Assembly: GCA_023438785.1 (NCBI GenBank)
Contig: JAEXQJ010000257.1
Span: 1-23,450 of the forward strand
Origin: Pseudomonadota bacterium
GTDB taxonomy: Bacteria; Myxococcota_A; Polyangia; Fen-1088
DNA: 23,450 nt
Direction: 5' to 3'
The notes beneath the pieces are model-generated. The model searched no databases and was not told where the DNA came from. It worked only from the letters and a program-made list of their open reading frames with translations. The position numbers and the translations under genes are program-made. Position 1 is the stretch's first letter, and each line of letters starts with the position of its first letter. This document shows, piece after piece, positions 15,571 through 22,032 of this stretch.

Positions 15571-16995
15571 TCAGGTGTCTGCTTTGGCCTCCGCCGCGAC
15601 CGGCGAGGCCGGCGTTCCGGCGTCGACGACGCTGATGGTCATCCAGCGGCCGCTTCTGAACCGTAGGAAGAGCGCCAGGGCGAAGGCGAGGAAGATGCCG
15701 ATGACCGCGCTCCAGCCCACGAGGGGCGGGAGATGGAAGACCTTGAACAGCATCCACGCGGTGAGCGCGAAGAGCCAGTGTGCGCTTACGGAGGCGGCCA
15801 TGGTGAACAGGGTATCGCCGGCGCCGCGCAGCGCCCCGACGAGAGCGCACATCATGGCCTCGGCCAGCACGTAGAAGGACGCCATCCGAATCATGGAGCT
15901 GGCGAGCGGGCGAGCGTCCTCGAAGATCTGCGACGGCGAATCCGGCCTGAACACGGCGACCAACCAGTCGGGAACGGCGACGAAGAGGAGCAACGTACCA
16001 AGCGAATAGAGCGTCCCGACCTTGATGGCCGAGTGGACGGTCTTCTTCGCGGTGTGCGGGTCCCGCGCGCCCATGTGTCGACCCACCAGGCTGGTCACCG
16101 CGATCTCGATGCCGAGCAGGGGGATGAAGGTGATGAGATCCCAGTTGAAGGTGATAGTGGTCGCCGTCGCCACGTGGGTTCCGACCGACTGGAAGATTTG
16201 GATCACGGCCGAGAAGGCCAGGAAGTTGAGGAACATCTCGAAGCCGGCCGGGTATCCGAAGGCGAGCAGCTTCCTCATGATGTCTCTGTGAAAGCGCAGG
16301 GTGTGGGCCGACGAGAACTCTTCTCGGTTCTGCTTGTCGAAGTAGGCGACAACCAGGATGAGCGCCGCTGCCAACCACCCGCCCACGGCGCCGATGGCCG
16401 CGCCGCGGATTCCCAGTTGGGGAAGGCCGAGCTTGCCGTAGATGAGACTGAAGCCGAGCCCGACGTTCACCGCCATCGCGGTGAGCGTGGCCGCCATGAC
16501 GACCTTGGTGCGGCCGATGCCGGAGAAATACGACGCGAGCACGTGGCGAATGAGGCCGAACACGGTTCCCGCCGCGAGGATCTTCATGTACTGCCACTGG
16601 AAATTGCGCTGAGTCTCGGGGATTCCCAATTTGACGGAGATGTAGTCCGCGGGAGCGAGCCAGAGCAGCACGACCGGCACCGCCACGAGCGCAATGAGGA
16701 AGGCCTGGAATGCCGCGGCCGAGGAGTTGGGCTTCTGCCCCGCGCCCATGAACTGCGCGGCCAGCGCGGTGGAATAGCCCGTGAGCCCCATGAAGAAGAA
16801 GGTCGCCACCTGAATGGATACGCCTCCGGACATGGCGGCGTTCATGGCGTCCGCGCCGATTCGCGAGAGCATCAGGCGATCGGTGAAGATCATGATGCCG
16901 TCACAAGCGGTGGAAATGATGATGGGAAGGGCGAGAGCCAGGAGCTCCCGGATTCCGCCCGGAACCGGGCTCTTCGACTGCTGGGCTTCTGTCAT
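15571..16995 (-). CDS. MATE family efflux transporter
   Basis: A 474-residue polytopic protein with about 12 hydrophobic segments. The N-terminal REL-LALALPIIISTACDGIMIFTDRLMLSRIGADAMNA and later TNFW-like segment ITFNWDLITFIPLLGIEIAVTSLVGRHMGA have the pseudo-symmetric halves of MATE proteins. By family knowledge it would export cationic or drug-like compounds using a sodium or proton gradient, at the inner membrane. The start is ATG 16995 with AGGAG nine bases upstream. A palindromic site lies about 63 bases upstream of the ATG and resembles one at the start of the XRE gene. Both XRE and ImmA genes are upstream on the same strand, so control by that regulator is plausible. Substrate cannot be inferred. 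Confidence 0.93.
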   Translation of the reverse strand: MTEAQQSKSPVPGGIRELLALALPIIISTACDGIMIFTDRLMLSRIGADAMNAAMSGGVSIQVATFFFMGLTGYSTALAAQFMGAGQKPNSSAAAFQAFLIALVAVPVVLLWLAPADYISVKLGIPETQRNFQWQYMKILAAGTVFGLIRHVLASYFSGIGRTKVVMAATLTAMAVNVGLGFSLIYGKLGLPQLGIRGAAIGAVGGWLAAALILVVAYFDKQNREEFSSAHTLRFHRDIMRKLLAFGYPAGFEMFLNFLAFSAVIQIFQSVGTHVATATTITFNWDLITFIPLLGIEIAVTSLVGRHMGARDPHTAKKTVHSAIKVGTLYSLGTLLLFVAVPDWLVAVFRPDSPSQIFEDARPLASSMIRMASFYVLAEAMMCALVGALRGAGDTLFTMAASVSAHWLFALTAWMLFKVFHLPPLVGWSAVIGIFLAFALALFLRFRSGRWMTISVVDAGTPASPVAAEAKADT

Positions 16996-17058
16996 TGTAA
17001 GGGACTCCTGAAATAGCTCGGGCGAACCGCACCCGGCGCGCGCTCGGGATGGCCACGT

Positions 17059-17078
17059 GTTAGCTGATATGAGCTGAC
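17059..17078. promoter_or_regulatory. candidate operator upstream of the MATE gene (XRE-type palindrome)
   Basis: GTTAGCTGATATGAGCTGAC is a 20-bp imperfect palindrome with 8 of 10 base pairs complementary. It lies between immA (ends 17142) and the MATE start (16995). A related 19-bp sequence occurs at 18236-18254, with 16 matches if one base is gapped. Confidence 0.5.
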
Positions 17079-17141
17079 ACTAATCGCAGAAACGAGGTTC
17101 AGCGTCAAGCGCGTCTGGGAGGAGGACAGCGAGCCGCCGGC

Positions 17142-17897
17142 CTATTTGGGCAATGAGGGCCGCCGTCCCAGCCTGACTCGGCGAACGAACGGCCAGGCCC
17201 CGGAAGCCGTCGGGGCGTCGGACAGTATGGACAAGGACTTGAGGCGGATGTGCGCGACGATGGGATTGACGTCGAACACCTCTGACAGCCGCCGGATGGC
17301 GCCATCTCTGCGCGCGCGCGGCAGGATGCGGCGCTCGCCGTGGGCGACGTGCAAGGAGGCCAGCGCCTCGTTGACCAGGGGCCGCGGAAGGAGGAGCGCC
17401 CCCATCATCAGGTTCGCCTGGTACTCCCACCATGGCGACGAACGGCCCGTGCGGAGGCCCGCGTCCGGAGCCTCTCCCCGGCACAGGATCTTGGTGCCGT
17501 CGTCCGAGACGCCGCTGCCGAAGAGGCGTTTCGCATCGCCTGCCAAGGCGAACAGATGTGCATGCAGCAGGCCATGCCCGGCTTCGTGGGCGAGCGTGGT
17601 GCGCAGTCGGCGCTCGGCGACGGTGGTGCCCTCGTCATCGAGGGGCTTGGATACGAAGATGCCCTGGACGCCCTTGGCACCGAAGGCCGTGAACCCGAGC
17701 AGGCCTGCTGGCAGCTCCTCGTATGCCGGCTGGACGCCGAAGCGTTTCTCGACGAAGCGATCGATCCGGATGGGGCTCGGCTCGCTCGGGTAGAGCCCTT
17801 GGTTCCGGAGCTCCTCGACGCACATGCGATCGATCTCGGTTGATGAAAAGAAGGGGCGCTCGTCGAAGGGGCCGGTGTTCGTGCGGTAGCTCTTCAC
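17142..17897 (-). CDS. ImmA/IrrE-type zinc metallopeptidase
   Basis: 251 residues from a GTG start whose GTGA overlaps the stop of the upstream XRE gene. The catalytic motif is LAHEAGHGLLHAH (His104-Glu105-x-x-His108), and a downstream SPWWEYQANLMMGALLLP has the conserved Glu158 expected as third zinc ligand or near it. By family knowledge ImmA/IrrE proteins cleave a cognate XRE-type repressor under stress to derepress genes. The tight four-base overlap with the XRE gene supports such a pair. The C-terminal part (about 180-251) contains a basic region with a possible winged-helix-like HIRLKSL, not assigned. Cytoplasmic. No nearby integrase or phage genes are seen, so a link with a mobile element is not supported. 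Confidence 0.87.
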   Translation of the reverse strand: MKSYRTNTGPFDERPFFSSTEIDRMCVEELRNQGLYPSEPSPIRIDRFVEKRFGVQPAYEELPAGLLGFTAFGAKGVQGIFVSKPLDDEGTTVAERRLRTTLAHEAGHGLLHAHLFALAGDAKRLFGSGVSDDGTKILCRGEAPDAGLRTGRSSPWWEYQANLMMGALLLPRPLVNEALASLHVAHGERRILPRARRDGAIRRLSEVFDVNPIVAHIRLKSLSILSDAPTASGAWPFVRRVRLGRRPSLPK

Positions 17898-18232
17898 CCC
17901 TTCTTCCCGCGCCTCTTGAGGAAATCGAGGAGATCCTCCGCGCTCACGCCCTCGTCGACGACCCTGCGCAGGGCGAAGCCCATCGCGGGATTGCTCGCGG
18001 CCATGCGTTTGAGCGCCTGGATGGGGGCTCTGGCGTCATGCTTGTGAAGTTCCGCAGCGTTCGTCCCAAGATGCGTGGCCAGGGCGCCCAGGACCTCGTC
18101 TGAGGGATGGCGCCGGCCAAGCTCCACATCGGAGAGGAACGGCGCGGACACGCCGACCTTCTTGGCCAACTCGCGAACGGAGAGGTCCTTCTTTTCGCGA
18201 AGCTCGCGCAGATGTTCGCCCAGGGGCTTCAT
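17894..18232 (-). CDS. XRE family HTH transcriptional regulator
   Basis: 112 residues. The helix-turn-helix is at about residues 6-60: LRELREKKDLSVRELAKKVGVSAPFLSDVELGRRHPSDEVLGALATHLG, with the recognition helix following the GVSAPFLSDVE turn. The C-terminal half is helical and could be the target segment of the peptidase. It overlaps the ImmA-like gene by four bases and is the upstream gene of the pair. A candidate operator spans the bases just upstream of its ATG (18236-18254), so autoregulation is likely. No clear Shine-Dalgarno precedes the ATG, which fits either a leaderless transcript or poor initiation. Its targets are inferred to include the MATE gene because of a shared palindrome. 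Confidence 0.9.
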   Translation of the reverse strand: MKPLGEHLRELREKKDLSVRELAKKVGVSAPFLSDVELGRRHPSDEVLGALATHLGTNAAELHKHDARAPIQALKRMAASNPAMGFALRRVVDEGVSAEDLLDFLKRRGKKG

Positions 18233-18235
18233 GAC

Positions 18236-18254
18236 GTTACTTATGTGAGCTTAC
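18236..18254. promoter_or_regulatory. candidate operator at the XRE gene start
   Basis: GTTACTTATGTGAGCTTAC lies four bases upstream of the XRE start codon. Its right half TGAGCTTAC matches TGAGCTGAC of the site at 17059-17078 in 8 of 9 bases, and both have GTTA at the left end. Its own symmetry is weaker than that of the other copy. Function is inferred. Confidence 0.45.
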
Positions 18255-18308
18255 GCCGGACGAAGGGCGGGGATCAAGAGCGTGGGCAGGAAGAGGACGA
18301 CAGTCTCC

Positions 18309-18327
18309 GACGGGCTCTGAGCCCGTC
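18309..18327. repeat. 9-bp perfect inverted repeat in the XRE / glycosyltransferase intergenic region
   Basis: GACGGGCTC, spacer T, GAGCCCGTC. In RNA it would fold as an 8-bp stem with a CTG loop. It lies between two divergent genes, followed on + by ACCTTT. It may be a terminator-like or operator element; nothing else decides it. Confidence 0.45.
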
Positions 18328-18424
18328 ACCTTTGGCGCAGCCACATCGGCAGGCCAGGGCGCGCCGCCCCGTGCGAGGGGATCGAGGGCCGCACGCCGAG
18401 GGACAGATCGGTTACCCTCGGGCG

Positions 18425-19927
18425 GTGATTCGTTGGTCACGCCGCCTGCTCAGCGCGGACGAGCCCGGCCCGGGCTGGGGGCGTGGCGCGTGGGGGCTGT
18501 ACGTGCTCTTCGCCCTGACCAGCCTGGTCACGGTCATGTGGGGGCGCATGATCCTGGACGAGGGGTGGTACATCTACGCTGGCCAATTGGTGGCGCGCGG
18601 CCGCCTGCCCTACCGGGACTTCTTTTTTCCCCAGGCGCCGTTGGCCGCCCTGGCTTTTGCGCCGGTCTCGCCATGGGGCAGCCACGGGCTATGGGCGGCG
18701 CGCGCGTGGTGCGCTGTGATGGGCTTGGTGGCCGTGGCGCTCACCCTGCGCGCGGCCGGACGACTCGCGGGCCGGACTGCGTCGGTGTGGACGGCGGTGC
18801 TGCTCATGGGCAGCTATGCCTTTGTCCACGGCACGTCGACGGCGCGTTCCTATGCCTTGGTGGCACTGCTGACGGCCGCGGCTTTCGAACGGCTGGCCAG
18901 CGATCGGGGTCAGGGGCGGGAATGGCTGGTGGGCACGGCGCTTCTGTCGCTCGCGGTGGCGGCGCGCCCGTCGATGGTACCCATGCTGGCCGTCGTGGCG
19001 GCGGTCGGGCTATGGAAGTGGCGAAGCCGCGCCGTGTGGTGGCTGGCGGCAGCGTTTTTGCCGGGGGGGCTGGCCGCCTTGCCCTTCCTGTGGCTGGGCG
19101 CCGATGGCTTCTGGTTCGGCGTGGTCGATTTCCACGATTCGTACTACGGCGCGGCCATGCACGCGCACCTGTTGCGCGAATTCGGGCTGGGATTGGTGGG
19201 CGAGCAGCCGGCCGCGGTGATATTGGGCTGCTTGGCCGTGGTCTTGTGGGGCGCGCTAGCCCGGCGGACGCGACCGCTGACGCCGGCGCTGCGCCTGGCG
19301 GGGGTGGCCCTACTGTCCTGGATCGCGGTGCTGGCCTTGCACGCCACGCGCTCGGCCCCTTTCGCTCATCACCAGACCATGTTCCTGCCCCTGCTCGCGC
19401 TGGGCACCGGCCTGACCCTGTCCGCCTGGCGCCCGTCGGCGCGCGCCTTGATGCCGGCCGCGGTGTGGGCGCTGAGTGCGGTGGGCACGTCGTGGGGGCA
19501 TTGGGCCTGGCCGCCCCGCTGGAATGGCGATGGCACGCCGGCGCGAGCGGCCGAGGCTGCTCAGGTCATCGAGCAGGCGGTGGCGGGTGGGCCTTTGCTC
19601 AGCTTCGATCCCACCTTGGCCGTCCTCTCGGGCGTGCCGCTCCTCGACGGCTTCGAGATGGGCGTCTTCTCCTATTGGCCGCGCCATCCGCACGCGCGCG
19701 CCCTGGGCGGCCGCAACCGGGACGACCTGCGCGACGCGGTCCTGGCCGCACGCGCGCCCGTCATCGCGCTGCAACTCGCCGACTTAAAGTTGATCAGCCA
19801 GACAGGCGGGCAGGACATTCTGCACGCGCTCGCCCGTAACTACCGCGAGTTGGGCCGGGTGCCACGCTACGGGCAGTGGCTGCAAGATCTGGTGGTCTTT
19901 CGCGTACGCGACGACCGTGTGCCGTGA
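18425..19927 (+). CDS. GT-C fold membrane glycosyltransferase (PMT_2/ArnT-like)
   Basis: 500 residues from GTG 18425, chosen because it precedes the first hydrophobic helix (GLYVLFALTSLVTVMW); the frame continues upstream but is not membrane-protein-like. The early periplasmic loop holds MILDEGWYIYAGQLVARGRLPYRDFFFPQAP, with the acidic Asp45-Glu46 pair, the typical site of polyprenyl-phosphate-sugar-dependent GT-C enzymes. About ten more hydrophobic segments follow, with a soluble C-terminal part (about 385-500). By family knowledge it transfers a sugar from a lipid carrier to a periplasmic acceptor. Sugar and acceptor are unknown. It has no obvious operon partner: a divergent XRE gene lies upstream and a convergent TetR gene downstream. 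A weak Shine-Dalgarno makes the start only moderately sure. Confidence 0.75.
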   Translation: MIRWSRRLLSADEPGPGWGRGAWGLYVLFALTSLVTVMWGRMILDEGWYIYAGQLVARGRLPYRDFFFPQAPLAALAFAPVSPWGSHGLWAARAWCAVMGLVAVALTLRAAGRLAGRTASVWTAVLLMGSYAFVHGTSTARSYALVALLTAAAFERLASDRGQGREWLVGTALLSLAVAARPSMVPMLAVVAAVGLWKWRSRAVWWLAAAFLPGGLAALPFLWLGADGFWFGVVDFHDSYYGAAMHAHLLREFGLGLVGEQPAAVILGCLAVVLWGALARRTRPLTPALRLAGVALLSWIAVLALHATRSAPFAHHQTMFLPLLALGTGLTLSAWRPSARALMPAAVWALSAVGTSWGHWAWPPRWNGDGTPARAAEAAQVIEQAVAGGPLLSFDPTLAVLSGVPLLDGFEMGVFSYWPRHPHARALGGRNRDDLRDAVLAARAPVIALQLADLKLISQTGGQDILHALARNYRELGRVPRYGQWLQDLVVFRVRDDRVP

Positions 19928-19947
19928 CAGCGCGGGTCGTGCCGAGA

Positions 19948-19975
19948 CCTCGCGAAGCGGCGCGGCCGCGTGAGG
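19948..19975. terminator. possible terminator hairpin between convergent glycosyltransferase and tetR-type genes
   Basis: CCTCGCG at 19948-19954 can pair with CGCG-T-GAGG at 19967-19975 with one bulged T. No U-run follows, so this is a weak candidate; the rest of 19928-20023 is GC-rich and shows nothing else. Confidence 0.3.
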
Positions 19976-20023
19976 CAGCGGAAACCGGTCGGGAGAAACG
20001 AGCGGGGCCGGCCGGCACGGCCG

Positions 20024-20650
20024 CTAGGAGCCGTCCTTGCCCAGACCGGTGATGCCGTATAGGCAGACCTGCAGAGCCAGGGTGAAACGATTTCTTGGGG
20101 TGCTGGGCCGGGCATCCTCACTGCCCTCGGCAAGGAAGGCGCCGAAGATCAGGCTGCGGATGATCGGCGCCATCTCCGCCGGCTTCCGCCCTCCAAGATC
20201 CCTGCTGCTCGTCATGTTCTCTTTCAGCCAGTGTACGAATTTGGCATCGATGCTTCGTTTGGCGGCGCACTTCTGAGCCCTGTCAAGTTTGGCGAGGCCC
20301 GAGCGTCTCAGCGCAAGCAGAAGCGGCCGAGCCTCTGGCCAGCGTTCAGCTATGTCGAGGAAGCGTTCGAAGAGCGAGCCCAGGCGTCGGGGAAAGCCGA
20401 GGGTAGGGGGGATCGGGGCGTCCAGAGCGCTCTCGAATTCTCGCGTCATGATCGCGTAGAGGGCGTCGATGATCTCCTGCTTGCCCTTGAAATACGCGTA
20501 GAGCGAGGGCGTGGTGTACCCCGCCTCGCGGGCGATGTCATGAATCGTGACCCGGCTGAAACCTCGGCGAGAGAACGCCCGCCCTGCCGCATGGAGGATG
20601 TCTTCTCGGACATGCTCAATTTCGTGCTGACATCTGACTGGACGAGCCAT
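20024..20650 (-). CDS. TetR family transcriptional repressor
   Basis: 208 residues. The N-terminal HTH (about residues 12-60) reads REDILHAAGRAFSRRGFSRVTIHDIAREAGYTTPSLYAYFKGKQEIIDALYAIM, a typical TetR recognition helix with TTPSLYAYFKGKQEI. The remaining part is the ligand-binding helical domain, with no specific ligand evident. It is divergent from the membrane-fusion/RND pump genes, 195 bases away, the classic layout of AcrR/MexZ-type regulators. A perfect 10-bp inverted repeat (20741-20766) in the intergenic region is its likely operator. The upstream ATG has no strong Shine-Dalgarno. Confidence 0.92.
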   Translation of the reverse strand: MARPVRCQHEIEHVREDILHAAGRAFSRRGFSRVTIHDIAREAGYTTPSLYAYFKGKQEIIDALYAIMTREFESALDAPIPPTLGFPRRLGSLFERFLDIAERWPEARPLLLALRRSGLAKLDRAQKCAAKRSIDAKFVHWLKENMTSSRDLGGRKPAEMAPIIRSLIFGAFLAEGSEDARPSTPRNRFTLALQVCLYGITGLGKDGS

Positions 20651-20740
20651 GATTCGAGTCCACTCTCAAGAGATCATAGTCCGCGCCTCTTGTCGACTTC
20701 GCTCTCCTGCCGCACTGCCTAGGCGGAGACTTCATGGCTG

Positions 20741-20766
20741 TTGACTTTAACGCCGATTAAAGTCAA
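20741..20766. promoter_or_regulatory. perfect 10+10 bp inverted repeat: likely TetR operator overlapping -35-like elements
   Basis: TTGACTTTAA, six-base spacer CGCCGA, TTAAAGTCAA: all ten positions of each arm are complementary. Each arm also begins, on its own strand, with TTGACT, which resembles a -35 box, so a bound repressor could block both divergent promoters. It is AT-rich inside a GC-rich region. Confidence 0.75.
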
Positions 20767-20834
20767 TCGTCCTGTCGGGTGTTGGGCAGAGGGAAGCCGT
20801 CCGGCGATCGGGCGGTCAGATGGGGATCCATTTC

Positions 20835-20839
20835 GAGGT
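20835..20839 (+). promoter_or_regulatory. Shine-Dalgarno deciding the start of the membrane-fusion protein gene
   Basis: GAGGT lies six bases before ATG 20846. The reading frame is open from TTG 20741, but that codon sits inside the inverted repeat, and the intervening peptide is not signal-like. Confidence 0.7.
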
Positions 20840-20845
20840 CAACTC

Positions 20846-22024
20846 ATGACAATCAACTGGAGAATGACTTGGCGGCTCGCCGCCGCAGGGCTGCTCGTGG
20901 CCGCGTTCGTGGGGTGCAAGAAGCCCCTTCCGCCGCGGATGCCCGTGCCCGAGGTGGCCTTCGTCACCGTGGCCCCCGAGCGCGTGGTGCTGACCACGGA
21001 GCTCCCGGGACGCATCAACGCCTATCTGGTGGCCGAGATACGCCCTCAGGTCAATGGGCTCATCAAGCGGCGCTTCTTCCAGGAGGGAACGGACGTCAAG
21101 GCCGGCAGCACCCTCTATCAGATCGACCCCGCGCCCTACAAAGCGGCTTTGGACCAGGCTAAGGCCGCCTGGGATGCCGCGCAGGCGACCCTGCCGTCGA
21201 TCAAATCCCGCGCGGAGCGCCTGCAGACCCTGGAGAAGATTCACGCCGTAGGGGCACAGGAGTCGGAAGAGGCGCAGGCCAACAATGTGAAGGCCATCGC
21301 GAGCGCGGCCTTGGCCAAGGCGGCCTACGACAGTGCCCGCATCAACCTCTCGTATACGCCCATCAAGGCCCCCATCTCGGGCCGCATCGGCATGTCCAAT
21401 GTCACGGTGGGCGCCATGGTGACGGCGTATCAGCCCACGGCGCTGGCCACCATCCAGCAACTGGATCCCATCTACGTCGATGTCACCCAATCCAGCGCCG
21501 AGCTCCTTCGGCTTCGACGCAACTTGGAGAGTGGTCGACTCAAGAACGAGGACAGCGGCCGGAAGGTCAGGTTGATCCTCGAAGACGGCAGCCCTTACCC
21601 CTTGGAGGGCAAGCTCCAATTCCGCGACGTCACCGTGAACCCGGCCACCGGAGCCGTGACCCTGCGCATGGTCTTCCCGAATCCCAACTACGTCCTGCTC
21701 CCGGGCATGTTCGTGCGGGCCACGGTGGAAGAGGGCACCGACGAGCAGGCCATCTTGGTCATGCAGCAAGGTGTGAGCCGCGACACCAAGGGCAACGCGG
21801 TGGCCTTGGTCCTCGACAAGTCCGACAAGCCGGAGATGCGGCCCTTGGTCATCGACCGGGCGATGGGCGACAAGTGGCTCGTCACCCGAGGCCTTGCCGC
21901 GGGTGATCGGGTTATCGTCGACGGCATACAGAAGGCGCGCCCCGGGGCCCCGGTCAGGGCGGTTCCGTTCGTCGCGCAGGTTGCGAAGACGGCAGCGGGT
22001 GGCCCGGTGCCCGGGACGAAGTAG
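20846..22024 (+). CDS. RND efflux membrane-fusion (periplasmic adaptor) lipoprotein, AcrA/MexA family
   Basis: 392 residues. N-terminal signal MTINWRMTWRLAAAGLLVAAFVGC ends in a lipobox-like FVGC, so Cys24 would be lipidated and anchor the protein in the inner membrane. The adaptor layout is visible: LPGRINAYLVAEIRPQVNGLIKRRFFQEGTDVKAG (first lipoyl half), a long coiled-coil hairpin (about ALDQAKAAWDAAQATL to ALAKAAYDSARINLS), the second lipoyl half YTPIKAPISGRIGMSNV, then beta-barrel and membrane-proximal domains. It is followed eight bases later by the RND pump gene. The expected third partner, an outer-membrane TolC-like protein, is not in the window. Control by the divergent TetR-type gene is likely. 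Confidence 0.94.
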   Translation: MTINWRMTWRLAAAGLLVAAFVGCKKPLPPRMPVPEVAFVTVAPERVVLTTELPGRINAYLVAEIRPQVNGLIKRRFFQEGTDVKAGSTLYQIDPAPYKAALDQAKAAWDAAQATLPSIKSRAERLQTLEKIHAVGAQESEEAQANNVKAIASAALAKAAYDSARINLSYTPIKAPISGRIGMSNVTVGAMVTAYQPTALATIQQLDPIYVDVTQSSAELLRLRRNLESGRLKNEDSGRKVRLILEDGSPYPLEGKLQFRDVTVNPATGAVTLRMVFPNPNYVLLPGMFVRATVEEGTDEQAILVMQQGVSRDTKGNAVALVLDKSDKPEMRPLVIDRAMGDKWLVTRGLAAGDRVIVDGIQKARPGAPVRAVPFVAQVAKTAAGGPVPGTK

Positions 22025-22032
22025 AGCCCGCC

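Noticed and set aside
15733..17016. 427-codon frame on + opposite the MATE gene
   Set aside because: Highly charged Glu/His/Arg/Gly composition and no start signal; the MATE gene on - has clear membrane helices and a good Shine-Dalgarno.
18107..18424. Upstream extension of the glycosyltransferase frame into the XRE gene region
   Set aside because: It is antisense to the XRE gene, not hydrophobic, and precedes the first plausible membrane helix; GTG 18425 is a better start.
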